Numbered from the stretch's first letter, positions 32,116 to 42,761 are shown. The stretch is 64,000 nucleotides of DNA from Enterococcus moraviensis ATCC BAA-383 (GCF_000407445.1 NZ_ASWB01000002.1:248001-312000), one strand, 5' to 3'. Numbers and translations are program-made. The notes: a model not told the origin generated them from the sequence alone.

Positions 32116-32784
32116 TTAATCAAAATAATTCACACTATAGATATGGGGGATTTGAACTAATTTCATTGTAATATCACCGATATCAGCATGATCAATCTCA
32201 ATGATCATGATGGCTTTTTCTCCCTTAGATTCACGGGTAACCGTCATTGTTCCAATATTGATATTTGTATCAGATAGTAGGTTCGTCACTTTAGCGATCA
32301 TTCCAGGCACATCTTGATGTACGATAATAAATGTTGGGGTGCCCATCGTCAAAGAAATCTTAAACCCATTTAATTCAGAAATTTGAATATTACCACCGCC
32401 AATTGAGATTCCTGTAACAGAAAGCTTTCGATCCCCCTTAGACACAAGTAATTTAACTGAGTTTGGATGCTCAGCTTTTTCTTTAAGTGGGACAAATAAC
32501 ACTTCCATATTCTGTTCATAAGCGATTTTTAAAGAATCCGCAAGGCGTTCATCGTCTGGTTCCATGTCTAAAAGACCACCTACTAAGGCAATATCAGTTC
32601 CATGTCCGCGATATGTTTTGGCAAAAGATTCATATAAGTAAATATCGACTGTATCTGGTTGCTCACCAAAGATACTTCGGACAATTTTACCAATGCGCGC
32701 AGCACCAGCAGTATGTGAACTACTTGGTCCGATCATGACAGGTCCGATGATGTCAAAAACACTTTTATAACGTAAATTTTCCAT
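32116..32784 (-). CDS. sdaAB: L-serine dehydratase, beta subunit
   Basis: This 222-residue protein has the serine-binding N-terminal domain (YKSVFDIIGPVMIGPSSSHTAGAARIG, YESFAKTYRGHGTDIALVGGLL) and a C-terminal ACT domain (TFIIVHQDVPGMIAKVTNLLSDTNINIGTMTV). It forms the two-chain serine dehydratase with SdaAA, encoded next on the same strand. The ACT part may sense amino acids. Confidence 0.93.
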   Translation of the reverse strand: MENLRYKSVFDIIGPVMIGPSSSHTAGAARIGKIVRSIFGEQPDTVDIYLYESFAKTYRGHGTDIALVGGLLDMEPDDERLADSLKIAYEQNMEVLFVPLKEKAEHPNSVKLLVSKGDRKLSVTGISIGGGNIQISELNGFKISLTMGTPTFIIVHQDVPGMIAKVTNLLSDTNINIGTMTVTRESKGEKAIMIIEIDHADIGDITMKLVQIPHIYSVNYFD

Positions 32785-33010
32785 TCTGTATTCACCTATC
32801 CCTTTAATTTGAAGCAGGATTTTTTCTAACGAAAGTCTATCATAAATAAAGGGAAGAAACTAGAATTGCAATAAAAATGCGAGAAAAATTTATCTTTTTC
32901 TCATTTCAAAGCGAAAATCCACATAGAAAGGTATTGAAATTTCGCAAGAAGCAGAGTATACTGTTTAAGTGTGCATTTTTGCATACAGATTTTCTTTGAT
33001 TCTTCAAAGA

Positions 33011-33067
33011 ATGACGTGGGAGGAGAAATCTTCATCTCCAATTAACCACATCACGGACCCAAGGAGG
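33011..33067 (+). promoter_or_regulatory. candidate L1-binding leader site before rplK
   Basis: GTGG..CCAC closes an inner GGAGA/TCTCC hairpin just before the AAGGAGG site. A similar GTGG..AACCAC structure lies before rplA at 33563-33600. L1 represses L11-L1 translation in other bacteria by binding such sites; here it is inferred from the shared pattern. Confidence 0.45.
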
Positions 33068-33075
33068 TATGTCTC

Positions 33076-33498
33076 GTGGCAAAAAAAGTAGAAAAATTAG
33101 TTAAATTGCAAATTCCTGCAGGTAAAGCAACACCAGCTCCACCAGTAGGTCCAGCATTAGGTCAAGCGGGTATCAACATTATGGGATTCACTAAAGAATT
33201 CAACGCTCGTACAGCTGATCAAGCTGGTTTAATCATTCCAGTTGTAATCTCTGTATATGAAGACCGTTCATTTACATTTATTACAAAAACACCACCAGCT
33301 GCAGTATTACTTAAAAAAGCTGCAAAAATCGAAAAAGGTTCTGGTGAGCCAAACAAAACTAAAGTAGCGAATGTTACTAAAGATCAAGTGAAAGAAATCG
33401 CTGAACTTAAAATGGCAGACCTAAACGCAGCAGACGTTGAAGCGGCTATGCGCATGGTTGAAGGAACTGCAAGAAGCATGGGAATCACTGTAGGATAA
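33076..33498 (+). CDS. rplK: 50S ribosomal protein L11
   Basis: This 140-residue protein is a complete L11, with the proline-rich N-terminal [28 protein letters not shown]-type region and the RNA-binding C-terminal domain ending [16 protein letters not shown]. It binds 23S rRNA at the GTPase-associated centre, where translation factors and stringent-response RelA act. The start is GTG at 33076 with AGGAGG 8 bases upstream. It heads the L11-L1 unit. Confidence 0.96.
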   Translation: MAKKVEKLVKLQIPAGKATPAPPVGPALGQAGINIMGFTKEFNARTADQAGLIIPVVISVYEDRSFTFITKTPPAAVLLKKAAKIEKGSGEPNKTKVANVTKDQVKEIAELKMADLNAADVEAAMRMVEGTARSMGITVG

Positions 33499-33562
33499 TT
33501 TTTATTCTCAGACCCCAAAGAAGTAGCTTCTCAGTTTATTTCATATTCAAAGATATGAATTA

Positions 33563-33600
33563 CGTGGGAGGTTCGACCGTTATAACCACAATCAAGGAGG
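33563..33600 (+). promoter_or_regulatory. candidate L1-binding site before rplA
   Basis: ACGTGGGAGG and AACCAC enclose GGTTCGACC, giving the same outer GTGG/CCAC pairing as in the rplK leader. Confidence 0.4.
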
Positions 33601-33607
33601 AAACAAA

Positions 33608-34297
33608 ATGGCTAAAAAAAGCAAAAAAATGCAAGATGCATTAAAAAAAGTTGAAGCAACAAAAGTTTACCCAGTAGCAGAAGCAATCGCTTTGGCTAAA
33701 GAAACAAATATTGCAAAATTCGACGCAACTGTTGAAGTTGCTTACCGTTTAAATGTAGACCCTAAAAAAGCAGACCAACAAATCCGTGGTGCAGTAGTAT
33801 TACCTAACGGAACTGGTAAAACACAAAGCGTTTTAGTTTTCGCTAAAGGCGAAAAAGCAAAAGAAGCTGAAGCAGCTGGTGCTGATTTCGTAGGCGACGC
33901 TGACATGGTTAACAAAATTCAACAAGGCTGGTTTGGGTTTGACGTAGTAGTTGCAACTCCAGACATGATGGCTGAAGTTGGTAAATTAGGTCGTGTTTTA
34001 GGTCCTAAAGGTCTAATGCCTAACCCTAAAACTGGTACTGTAACAATGGACGTAACAAAAGCTGTTAACGAAGTAAAAGCTGGTAAAGTAACTTACCGCG
34101 TTGACAAAGCTGGAAACATCCATGTACCAATCGGTAAAGTTTCATTTGATAATGAAAAATTACTAGAAAACTTCAATACAATCAACGATGTATTGTTAAA
34201 AGCTAAACCATCAGCAGCAAAAGGTCAATATATCAAAAACATTTCAGTAACAACAACATTTGGACCTGGAATCCACGTTGACCAAGCTTCTTTTTAA
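33608..34297 (+). CDS. rplA: 50S ribosomal protein L1
   Basis: This 229-residue protein has the L1 marks [20 protein letters not shown] near the N terminus and the central [19 protein letters not shown] followed by [19 protein letters not shown]. It forms the mobile L1 stalk at the ribosomal E site and represses translation of its own operon. AAGGAGG lies before the ATG. It is 110 bases downstream of rplK and is followed by the L10 leader region. Confidence 0.96.
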   Translation: MAKKSKKMQDALKKVEATKVYPVAEAIALAKETNIAKFDATVEVAYRLNVDPKKADQQIRGAVVLPNGTGKTQSVLVFAKGEKAKEAEAAGADFVGDADMVNKIQQGWFGFDVVVATPDMMAEVGKLGRVLGPKGLMPNPKTGTVTMDVTKAVNEVKAGKVTYRVDKAGNIHVPIGKVSFDNEKLLENFNTINDVLLKAKPSAAKGQYIKNISVTTTFGPGIHVDQASF

Positions 34298-34617
34298 TTA
34301 GAAAAGCTGAATAAGTAAAAAAATTATTGACTCAACTACCTTTCCCATGGTAAGGTAGTTGAGGTTAATAATTAACTGTACCGAAGACAGTAGGTGACGC
34401 AAGTCTTAATTTCCTACCGAGGACAATTGTTGATACATACAATTACGTCCCTCTATGTCAACGGTGGCATGGAGTTTTGTTGTTTTACACGACTTTTTGA
34501 AAAAAGACGATGTAAAACAATACTTGGCGAACGAAGTGAGCGAAGTTTCTTTAGAAGCTTCTAACTAACTTATAGTAACCCAAGCTCTACCCATCAATCA
34601 TCAGGAGGTGAAAATAA
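34298..34617 (+). promoter_or_regulatory. L10 leader (autoregulatory mRNA structure)
   Basis: The 320-base gap before rplJ is highly structured. CTCAACTACCTT/AAGGTAGTTGAG (34331-34363) forms a first stem. Then comes the L10-binding style region GACAGTAGGTGACGCAAG and CCTACCGAGGAC, followed by a stem TTGTTTTACA/TGTAAAACAA (around 34476-34531) and a final region before AGGAGG. This matches the known Firmicutes L10 leader by position and content; L10(L12)4 binding reduces rplJL expression. Confidence 0.75.
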
Positions 34618-35118
34618 ATGAGTGAAGCAGCAATCGCTAAAAAAGAAACCCTAGTCGAAGAAGCAACAGCTAAGTTTCAAGCAGCAGCTTCTGTAGTCAT
34701 CGTTGACTACCGTGGTTTAACTGTAGAAGAAGTGACTAACTTACGTAAACAATTGCGTGATGCAAATGTTGAAATGAAAGTTATCAAAAACTCTATCCTT
34801 TCACGTGCAGCTAAAAAAGCTGGACTAGAAGGCTTGGACGAAGTATTTACAGGCCCTACAGCAGTCGCTTTCAGTAACGACGATGTAGTAGCACCTGCTA
34901 AAATCATCGACGAATTTGCAAGTACTGCCAAAGCATTGGAAATTAAAGGTGGCGTTATTGAAGGTAAAGTATCTTCAGTAGAAGAAATGACATCTTTAGC
35001 AAAACTTCCAAGTCGCGATGGACTACTTTCTATGCTATTATCTGTATTACAAGCGCCAGTCAGACAAGTGGCTTACGCTGTCAAAGCAGTGGCAGAAAAA
35101 GAAGAAGAAGTTGCATAA
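34618..35118 (+). CDS. rplJ: 50S ribosomal protein L10
   Basis: This 166-residue protein has the L10 N-terminal RNA-binding part ([35 protein letters not shown]) and a C-terminal helix that carries L7/L12 dimers ([21 protein letters not shown]). It anchors the stalk at the base of the GTPase centre. AGGAGG precedes the ATG. Autoregulation through the leader upstream is expected. Confidence 0.96.
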   Translation: MSEAAIAKKETLVEEATAKFQAAASVVIVDYRGLTVEEVTNLRKQLRDANVEMKVIKNSILSRAAKKAGLEGLDEVFTGPTAVAFSNDDVVAPAKIIDEFASTAKALEIKGGVIEGKVSSVEEMTSLAKLPSRDGLLSMLLSVLQAPVRQVAYAVKAVAEKEEEVA

Positions 35119-35179
35119 TTGCAGCCTAGTAACAAACTAAACTAAAAAATAATGAATTATTAAAACGGAGGAAACCATA

Positions 35180-35545
35180 ATGGCATTGAACATTGAAAAC
35201 ATTGTTGCAGAATTAGAAGGCGCAACTATTTTAGAATTAAACGACTTAGTAAAAGCTATTGAAGAAAAATTTGACGTATCTGCAGCAGCTCCTGTAGCAG
35301 CAGCAGGCCCTGCAGCAGCAGCTGGCGAAGAACAAACTGAATTCACTGTAGAATTAACTTCTGCAGGCGATCAAAAAGTTAAAGTTATCAAAGCAGTTCG
35401 TGAAGCAACTGGTCTTGGCTTGAAAGAAGCTAAAGCTGTAGTTGATGGCGCTCCTGCACCAATCAAAGAAGGCGTTTCTAAAGATGAAGCAGAAGCTTTA
35501 AAAGCTGCTTTAGAAGAAGTTGGCGCTTCAATCACTGTAAAATAA
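35180..35545 (+). CDS. rplL: 50S ribosomal protein L7/L12
   Basis: This 121-residue protein has the dimerisation domain ([28 protein letters not shown]), an Ala/Pro hinge ([15 protein letters not shown]) and the globular domain ([34 protein letters not shown]). It recruits translation GTPases to the ribosome. It is 61 bases after rplJ and is closed by a strong terminator; rpoB is not adjacent. Confidence 0.96.
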   Translation: MALNIENIVAELEGATILELNDLVKAIEEKFDVSAAAPVAAAGPAAAAGEEQTEFTVELTSAGDQKVKVIKAVREATGLGLKEAKAVVDGAPAPIKEGVSKDEAEALKAALEEVGASITVK

Positions 35546-35565
35546 TCTTTTCAAGATTAAATTTC

Positions 35566-35599
35566 AAGCTAGAATCCATTTGGATTCTAGCTTTTTTTT
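35566..35599 (+). terminator. rplJL terminator
   Basis: AAGCTAGAATCC and GGATTCTAGCTT form a perfect 12-bp stem with a four-base loop and a T-run. Confidence 0.92.
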
Positions 35600-35703
35600 G
35601 TTTAAATAGTTTCTTTAAAGCATATCAATCGAATTTTTCTCTGATGGCGTTTAATATTAACAGTATACATACTTATTGAGGACAATAAGAGGGAGAGATA
35701 ATA

Positions 35704-35967
35704 ATGGAAAGAGAGATCAGCGTTGAAGTTATATGCAAACAATGTGAAAATGAAATGACTGGAAAGTTCTTGTTAAATACAAGAACAGATAAGGCGAATC
35801 ATCAAAGAGTGAATATTCCTTTAGGAGAATTAACTATTTCAGATAATGAAATCGGACTAATCTGTGACGATGTTTTAGTGGATAATGAGATAAATCTACA
35901 TTATTTATGTAAAAATTGTGGGATTGAGAATCATATTACAATTCAATTAACAGATGATATGAGATGA
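35704..35967 (+). CDS. small zinc-ribbon-like hypothetical protein
   Basis: This 87-residue protein has two CxxC pairs (VICKQCENE and YLCKNCGIE) about 60 residues apart, which can hold one zinc ion as a treble-clef or ribbon fold. Between them are beta-type segments. No family name is recognised. GGGAGAG precedes the ATG, and a CTTATTG/CAATAAG hairpin (about 35671-35688) lies in the leader. It is not in an operon. Confidence 0.6.
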   Translation: MEREISVEVICKQCENEMTGKFLLNTRTDKANHQRVNIPLGELTISDNEIGLICDDVLVDNEINLHYLCKNCGIENHITIQLTDDMR

Positions 35968-36075
35968 AAATGATAAAAAAATGATATAAAGCAAACGGAA
36001 AATGCATTTCTTTCGCATGAAAATAGATAATCTGTTAGCATTATTAAGTAATAATTATTACATTATTCTATTTAG

Positions 36076-36099
36076 TTTTGCAAGAAAGCATGCAAAACA
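36076..36099 (+). promoter_or_regulatory. leader hairpin before the GlsB-like gene
   Basis: GTTTTGCA and TGCAAAAC pair around AGAAAGCA, about 20 bases before the AGGAGG ribosome site. Confidence 0.4.
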
Positions 36100-36121
36100 T
36101 CTAATTTGAGGAGGTCATATT

Positions 36122-36364
36122 ATGCATTGGTTATGGGTTTTAATCGTAGGTGGCGTTATCGGAGCAATTGCTGGAGCGATCACAAGTAAAGGAAAATCAA
36201 TGGGCTGGATCTTCAATATTATTGCAGGTCTTGTAGGTTCATCGATTGGTCAATCACTTCTAGGAAGCTGGGGACCGCAAGTTGCCGGTATGGCACTATT
36301 TCCTTCAATTATTGGTGCTGTGATTTTAGTTGCAGTTGTATCATTCTTTGTTGGTAAAAATTAA
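36122..36364 (+). CDS. GlsB/YeaQ/YmgE family small membrane protein
   Basis: This 80-residue protein consists of three glycine-rich membrane segments: WLWVLIVGGVIGAIAGAI, WIFNIIAGLVGSSIGQSLLG and SIIGAVILVAVVSFFVG. This is the transglycosylase-associated (GlsB-like) family, linked in enterococci to general and bile-salt stress. It has no known enzyme activity. AGGAGG precedes its ATG and a 15-bp palindromic terminator follows. Confidence 0.85.
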   Translation: MHWLWVLIVGGVIGAIAGAITSKGKSMGWIFNIIAGLVGSSIGQSLLGSWGPQVAGMALFPSIIGAVILVAVVSFFVGKN

Positions 36365-36370
36365 AATGAG

Positions 36371-36406
36371 AAAAGCCGCTAGAAGCTTCTAGCGGCTTTT
36401 TTTTTA
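36371..36406 (+). terminator. terminator after GlsB-like gene
   Basis: AAAAGCCGCTAGAAG and CTTCTAGCGGCTTTT form an uninterrupted palindrome followed by more T. Confidence 0.9.
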
Positions 36407-36431
36407 TGTTTTCAAGTAAATCAAATCATAG

Positions 36432-38330
36432 CTAATGAAATAATTCATCGATGAACGCTTCATAATTTTTAACGCTTAAAAGCCTATCAAGTTTCTCTTT
36501 ATTTGAAAATGTTTCAATCATAAAATCAAAAAGTTGTCGAAATTTTTTTATATCATCTTGGTTCATAACAATCATAATAATAACTTGGACGTAATGATTT
36601 CCCCATTTTACAGGGTGATCATTTAAAATAATCGAAATACCTGTCTTTTGTGCACTCATTTCAATGGCATGAGGCAAAGCAACAGAGTTATTAAACGATG
36701 TTGCAGACATTTTCTCCCTTTCTTTGATCAATTCAATGAAGTGAGCGGGAATGTAGCTTCCTTCAACTAATTGTGTTCCTAAATAGTCAATATATTGAGT
36801 TGGATTTTCTAGATATATATTTCGTTTAAAACGTTTTGGTGTTAAGTAAGTTTGGATACTTTTCTTTAATTCTTCCAGTTGTTTTTCTTGTTTTACTAGT
36901 TGGATAGACTGTTGGATTTTTTCGATATCTTTTGCGGATACAAAAGGTGATATTTGTACAAAATGGGTCAGTTCATTCATTTCGATAGTCGATAAAACGA
37001 GATCAGCTTGTTCCATTTCTTTCATATTTGCACGATCTAATTGGTGAAACGTTCCGATAATATTTAAACTGGATTTGAAAGTATCTCCTATTTTATAAAT
37101 CAGGCGCTTATGCATCTCGTAATATTCAGGCGTATAAATCATGCAGCTAATTTTATTTTCTGTTTCAAACTTCTCCTCAAAATAAGAACCAATATGAAGT
37201 GCGATGAAAGTAATTTCATCGTCGGATATCGGAATGTTGATCTTTTTTTGGATCTGCTTGGCAATAAAAACAGCAACTTCGTAAATGAACGCATAGGATT
37301 GTTTGATTTCTTCAGATAAAGGATTATGAACTTGTTTGCCATTCTTTGCTCGTGAAATCAAGTTAGAGACGTGTAACGCTAAATTCAAAATTAATTCATC
37401 TGAAATTTGTGTAATAAAGTATTTTTCGGAAACTGTCTCCATCAGCTTGGCAATGAAGTTATACACAGAAGTCTCCATATAATCTTTTAGAAAAGCGTCG
37501 TTTGACGGTGAAATTTTAGTCATTAGTAAGAGAGTCAAATTGTCTATTTCATACAGATCCATTTTCACATTGAAAGTCTGATCAATATCTTTTCCAATCT
37601 GCTTAGCAAGTTGATATTCGATCTGCTCATTAGAAAAGCGTTCAGGGATAAAATCTATCTCAGAGCGCTGGTGGTGAAATAGACGATTGATTGCTATGGC
37701 AATATGAAGTAACAAACTGTTGATTGCGTAACCATTAATATAAAGATGTTGACTACTTAAACGATCGATCACAATTTTTTGAATCAACTCAATTGAGATA
37801 TCCGGAAAGATGGTTTGAATATAATCTAAGGACTGAAAATTTTGTACAGCTTCATCTTGCAGCATATCACTAGCAAGTTTTCTGAAGTTTGATTCATCAC
37901 CTTCCATACTTAGAAAGTGTCCATGTTTCACGATTTTTAAGTGATACGTGGTCATTTTTTTGCGTAATCTAATGGTGTCTTTTTCTATAGTTGGAATACT
38001 GACAAATAAGGTATCTGCTACATCAAAGTAATCGACATTTTTATGCTTTATCAATAAATTTATTAGGTAATTCATGCGATCGATAGGTGTGTTTAGTTCA
38101 GATTTATTGTTTGAAACGACATCATCGATTCGAACAGCACTGTCGATCATATAACCTTGTCTAGAAGACTGAATCAATTCAAGTGTGGCGTTTTGATTGA
38201 TTCGAGTTACATAGTTACGGATCGTTCTAGTCGATGTCGATAACGCTTCAGCCAAAAAAGTTGCGGGTAACCAGTTGTGATGCTGGACCAAAAGTTTCAC
38301 TAGTGCAGCTTCTTTTTTATTTAAGGACAC
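36432..38330 (-). CDS. PRD-containing transcriptional regulator with PTS EIIB/EIIA modules
   Basis: This protein of about 632 residues has N-terminal HTH domains (LPATFLAEALSTSTRTIRNYV, DVADTLFVSIPTIEKDTIRL), two PTS regulation domains (His in SLLLHIAIAINRL and TFIALHIGSYFEE), an EIIB-like part and a C-terminal EIIA domain with phosphorylatable His in VALPHAIEMS. It belongs to the BglG/LicR/MtlR-type activators. GTG at 38330 is preferred over 38393 because AAGGAAGGGGG lies 8 bases upstream. It is divergent from the PTS operon, which it very likely controls in response to phosphorylation state. Confidence 0.85.
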   Translation of the reverse strand: MSLNKKEAALVKLLVQHHNWLPATFLAEALSTSTRTIRNYVTRINQNATLELIQSSRQGYMIDSAVRIDDVVSNNKSELNTPIDRMNYLINLLIKHKNVDYFDVADTLFVSIPTIEKDTIRLRKKMTTYHLKIVKHGHFLSMEGDESNFRKLASDMLQDEAVQNFQSLDYIQTIFPDISIELIQKIVIDRLSSQHLYINGYAINSLLLHIAIAINRLFHHQRSEIDFIPERFSNEQIEYQLAKQIGKDIDQTFNVKMDLYEIDNLTLLLMTKISPSNDAFLKDYMETSVYNFIAKLMETVSEKYFITQISDELILNLALHVSNLISRAKNGKQVHNPLSEEIKQSYAFIYEVAVFIAKQIQKKINIPISDDEITFIALHIGSYFEEKFETENKISCMIYTPEYYEMHKRLIYKIGDTFKSSLNIIGTFHQLDRANMKEMEQADLVLSTIEMNELTHFVQISPFVSAKDIEKIQQSIQLVKQEKQLEELKKSIQTYLTPKRFKRNIYLENPTQYIDYLGTQLVEGSYIPAHFIELIKEREKMSATSFNNSVALPHAIEMSAQKTGISIILNDHPVKWGNHYVQVIIMIVMNQDDIKKFRQLFDFMIETFSNKEKLDRLLSVKNYEAFIDELFH

Positions 38331-38393
38331 GATAGTCGCCCCCTTCCTTCTTTTTATATCTTTTATTATTCGTTCTTTTAAATACCAAATCAA

Positions 38394-38656
38394 GTATAGT
38401 TGTTTCCGCCAAAATGGTAGTAGTAGGAAAAAATCTTATTTGATAGTGGTGGTCAAAATGTAGATGATAAGAGTGTAGTTAATGAATGAGCCCATTCAGC
38501 TTTATTGTCTAGCTTCTTGGGCTAGTCTCTCGGGAAAAAGATAAAAATGGAGTGAGATAAAAAGCATCTCAATCAATTTTTCCTATTTTCCATTCGAGAC
38601 TGAATGAGCCCATTCAGCTTTATTATTAAGTTTTCAAAAATTAGGAGGAGAAGAAG
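38394..38656 (+). promoter_or_regulatory. PTS operon leader with duplicated palindrome
   Basis: TTGATA followed 17 bases later by GATGAT (near 38450-38475) is a possible promoter. TGAATGAGCCCATTCA occurs at 38483-38498 and again at 38601-38616 within 24-base direct repeats. Between them (38507-38600) lies an imperfect inverted repeat with ends GTCTC and GAGAC. The last palindrome is followed by TTTTCAAAAATTAGGAGGA, very like the ahpC leader. Confidence 0.5.
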
Positions 38657-38977
38657 ATGAGTGAATTAAATGTATTGTTAGTTTGTGGATCAGGTGCTAG
38701 TAGTGGGTTTATGGCGGCGAATATGCGTAAGGCGGCTAAAGCGAAAAAGTTAGATATGAGTATTGTAGCAAGAAGTGAATCGGAAATTGAAAACTATATT
38801 GAGGAGATCGACGCGTTAATGGTGGGACCGCATCTTGAGTATATCATTGACGAAATAGACGAAATTATCCATGGATTTCCTGTTAAAGTAATTCTGATGA
38901 AAAAAGAGTACTATGCAACACTAGATGGAGATGCGGCGGTGGAACATTTAGTAGATTCATTAAAAGAAGACGAGTAA
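38657..38977 (+). CDS. PTS lactose/cellobiose-type EIIB
   Basis: This 106-residue protein has the EIIB phosphocysteine loop LLVCGSGASSGFMAANM with active Cys10. It accepts phosphate from EIIA and passes it to the sugar carried by EIIC. It opens a four-gene operon EIIB-EIIC-EIIA-GH1. AGGAGG precedes the ATG. The sugar is unknown, but the GH1 enzyme suggests a beta-glucoside. Confidence 0.88.
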   Translation: MSELNVLLVCGSGASSGFMAANMRKAAKAKKLDMSIVARSESEIENYIEEIDALMVGPHLEYIIDEIDEIIHGFPVKVILMKKEYYATLDGDAAVEHLVDSLKEDE

Positions 38978-38999
38978 GACAAAAGAAGGAGAGGTAAAT

Positions 39000-40256
39000 A
39001 TGAATAAGTTGATCTTTTGGTTAGAAAACAGTTTCTCCCCGAAAATGAATAAAGTAAATAATAATCCTTGGATCGTTAGTATTAAAGATTCAATCATGCA
39101 GACATTACCTTTTATTTTCCTCGGTTCAATATTTTCAATGCTAGCGATTCTAAATGAATATTTTCCAGCATTGCCGAGTTTTTGGGTCCCATTTGGTTGG
39201 ACGATGGGGAAAATTTCACTATTCGTTGCTTTTTTGATTCCGTTTAATTTAATGGAGAAAAAAAGATTGCGTAAACAACGAATCGTTGCTGGAATGAGTG
39301 GTTTGGTTTTATTCTTGATGATCATTTCACCACAAATCGAAAAAGATGGTGTGGTCGGTTTTGGGCATGATGCTTTAGGAGCTGGTGGGATGTTTGTAGC
39401 AATCGTTGCTGGTTTGATTGCTGGATTTGTTTTAGTTACCTTAGGGAAATTTACATTCTTTAAAGAAGAATCCGTAATTCCTGACTTTGTCAGAGCTTGG
39501 TTTGATTCTATGTTGCCGATCGGGCTCATTATTATTTTTGGTTGGGTCGTTGTTTTGATCATGAAAGTGGATTTATACAATATAGTTTTAAGTATCTTTA
39601 TGCCATTATCCAGCTTTATGGAGTCGCCTGGCGGTTTTGTTGGCATGATGTTTTTGATTTGTTTTCTTTATTCGATGGGGATTTCGACTTGGGTATTAAC
39701 ACCTGTTGTTCAGCCTGTGCTATTAAAGGCGATTGCTGAAAATATTGCTCTTGTTCAAAATGGTACAGCTTCTGTTGAAACGTTAAACTTGGTGACAAGT
39801 AGTACATTATATTCAGCCTATTTATGGATTGGTGGAATTGGTTGTACGATGCCGCTTGTGTTAATGATGATGCGCGCTCGTTCTAAGAAGATTAGTGCGT
39901 TAGGAAAGGCTTGTATTGTACCATCGATTTTTAATATCAACGAACCCGTGATTTTTGGTGCTGTTGCTTGGAATCCACTGTTGATGATTCCGATGTGGTT
40001 ACAGGGAATTATTTTACCGATTGTGATCTATGTATTTACAAAAGTGATTCCTTTTGCACCGATTCCTAAAGTTCAATTTGAATTATGGTATTGTCCATTT
40101 CCATTTGCTACTTGGTTTACGACAGGGACAATTACTGGCATTATTTTGATGGTAGCGATTTTTGAAATCTCCACCGCCATCTGGTATCCATTTTTTAAAG
40201 CATATGATGAACAAGAAACAAAAGCTGAAAATCAACTGTTGAAGGAGGCTTCATGA
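39000..40256 (+). CDS. PTS lactose/cellobiose-type EIIC permease
   Basis: This 418-residue protein has about ten membrane segments and the family motifs NPWIVSIKDSIMQTLPFIFLGS at the N terminus and INEPVIFGAVAWNPLLMIPM in the second half. It carries the sugar across the membrane during phosphorylation. AAGGAGAGG lies upstream of the ATG. It follows EIIB by 22 bases and ends one base before EIIA starts. Its substrate is not predictable beyond beta-linked disaccharides or glucosides. Confidence 0.9.
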   Translation: MNKLIFWLENSFSPKMNKVNNNPWIVSIKDSIMQTLPFIFLGSIFSMLAILNEYFPALPSFWVPFGWTMGKISLFVAFLIPFNLMEKKRLRKQRIVAGMSGLVLFLMIISPQIEKDGVVGFGHDALGAGGMFVAIVAGLIAGFVLVTLGKFTFFKEESVIPDFVRAWFDSMLPIGLIIIFGWVVVLIMKVDLYNIVLSIFMPLSSFMESPGGFVGMMFLICFLYSMGISTWVLTPVVQPVLLKAIAENIALVQNGTASVETLNLVTSSTLYSAYLWIGGIGCTMPLVLMMMRARSKKISALGKACIVPSIFNINEPVIFGAVAWNPLLMIPMWLQGIILPIVIYVFTKVIPFAPIPKVQFELWYCPFPFATWFTTGTITGIILMVAIFEISTAIWYPFFKAYDEQETKAENQLLKEAS

Positions 40257-40257
40257 T

Positions 40258-40602
40258 ATGGACGATTTATTGTCACAAGAAGCTATGAAAATTATTTTAT
40301 TTGCTGGAGATGCTAGAGTTAATTGTAAGAATGCACTAGTTGCAACGGAAAAAAACGATTTTGATACTGCTACTAAGGAAATGAAAGCTGCTAAAACAAA
40401 TATAACGGAAGCACATAAAATTCAAACACAAGCGATTCAAAGTGAAATGGGTGAAGACGTAAGTCCACATGAACATTCGTTATTATTTACGCATGCTCAA
40501 GATACGTTGATGACTATCTATAGTGAAATCAATATGGCCAATCACTTGATCAAAATCACGAGACAACTCAACGAACGTTTACGATTACTTGAAAAAAAAT
40601 AA
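40258..40602 (+). CDS. PTS lactose/cellobiose-type EIIA
   Basis: This 114-residue helical protein has the EIIA lac-type motif LLFTHAQDTLMTIYSEINMA with the phosphorylated His79. It transfers phosphate from HPr to EIIB. AAGGAGG overlaps the end of the EIIC gene, and only one base separates the two frames, which points to coupled translation. The N terminus has NCKNAL, in line with the trimeric three-helix EIIA type. Confidence 0.9.
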   Translation: MDDLLSQEAMKIILFAGDARVNCKNALVATEKNDFDTATKEMKAAKTNITEAHKIQTQAIQSEMGEDVSPHEHSLLFTHAQDTLMTIYSEINMANHLIKITRQLNERLRLLEKK

Positions 40603-42045
<1,443 letters not shown>

Positions 42046-42064
42046 ATAAACAGTTTGAGGTTGG

Positions 42065-42117
42065 GACAGAAGTGTTTAACTCCAAGAAATAAGAAGGAGT
42101 TACTTCTGATCCCACCG
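42065..42117 (+). repeat. intergenic repeated element, copy 1
   Basis: GGGACAGAAGTGTTTAAC, CAAGAAATAAGAAGGAG and ACTTCTGATCCCA form an imperfect stem-like unit. The GAAGTGTTTAAC..CAAGAAATAAGA part recurs at 60938-60966. Confidence 0.5.
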
Positions 42118-42132
42118 TTTATTCGGATACTA

Positions 42133-42178
42133 AGAGCCTGAATATAACTTTTTTAGTTATGTTCCAGGCTCTTTTTTA
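42133..42178 (+). terminator. PTS/GH1 operon terminator
   Basis: AGAGCCTGAATATAACT pairs with AGTTATGTTCCAGGCTCT and is followed by TTTTTT. Confidence 0.85.
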
Positions 42179-42201
42179 CAATACAATTGGATTCAAACGT
42201 A

Positions 42202-42606
42202 TTAAATCAAGTTAAAGGACCAACTAATACCAAATTTGTCTGTTAGCTGACCAAACAAGTCGGACCAGTCTGTTTTTTGTAAAGGCATAACATGAGTAGC
42301 CTCTTTTGAGAGTTTTGCGAAGTATTTTGTTAATTTATCCGAATCAGTGAGTTCTATAACTAATCCAACATTTCTGCCATAAGGAATTTTATTCATAAAA
42401 CTTAGGGTGTCAGAAAACATGATCGTATGTCCTTCAATCTCAATACTAGCATTCATCACTAATTTTTGACTTTTTTCATCTAAATCAGGCATACCCAAAG
42501 TTCCATAAGTGATTAAATCGCGACAGCTTGTTTCAAACGTTTCTTCATAAAAAGCAATAGCCTCTTTCGATTGGTCTTCAAACATTAAATAGGTTGCGAT
42601 TGGCAT
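42202..42606 (-). CDS. VOC/PhnB-like glyoxalase-fold protein
   Basis: This 134-residue protein has the PhnB-like pattern ATYLMFEDQSKEAIAFYEETF at the N terminus, IEGHTIMFSDT in the middle and a C-terminal DWSDLFGQLTDKFGISWSFN. Such proteins have the vicinal oxygen chelate fold; many have no known reaction. ATG at 42606 is chosen because GGAGG lies 8 bases upstream. It is a single gene. Confidence 0.82.
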   Translation of the reverse strand: MPIATYLMFEDQSKEAIAFYEETFETSCRDLITYGTLGMPDLDEKSQKLVMNASIEIEGHTIMFSDTLSFMNKIPYGRNVGLVIELTDSDKLTKYFAKLSKEATHVMPLQKTDWSDLFGQLTDKFGISWSFNLI

Positions 42607-42761
42607 GAGAAATTCCTCCATTTTATTTTTAGTATAGCATATTCATTTTTTATAAAAATGTCTTTAGGCATGAAATAAATTATGATAAAATGTTGATAAC
42701 AGACATTAAGATAAATAATGGTTATCAAATGTTTGCGGAAAAACAATAAGGAGAGTATATA

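Noticed and set aside
34298-34617. Protein-coding content in the gap before rplJ
   Set aside because: The stretch is dominated by stable pairings and fits the L10 leader; no frame has a ribosome site and sensible product.
38960-39646. 228-codon minus-strand ORF opposite the PTS EIIC gene
   Set aside because: Its Lys/Pro/Thr/Asn-rich content is typical of the antisense of a membrane protein, and the plus-strand EIIC is clear.
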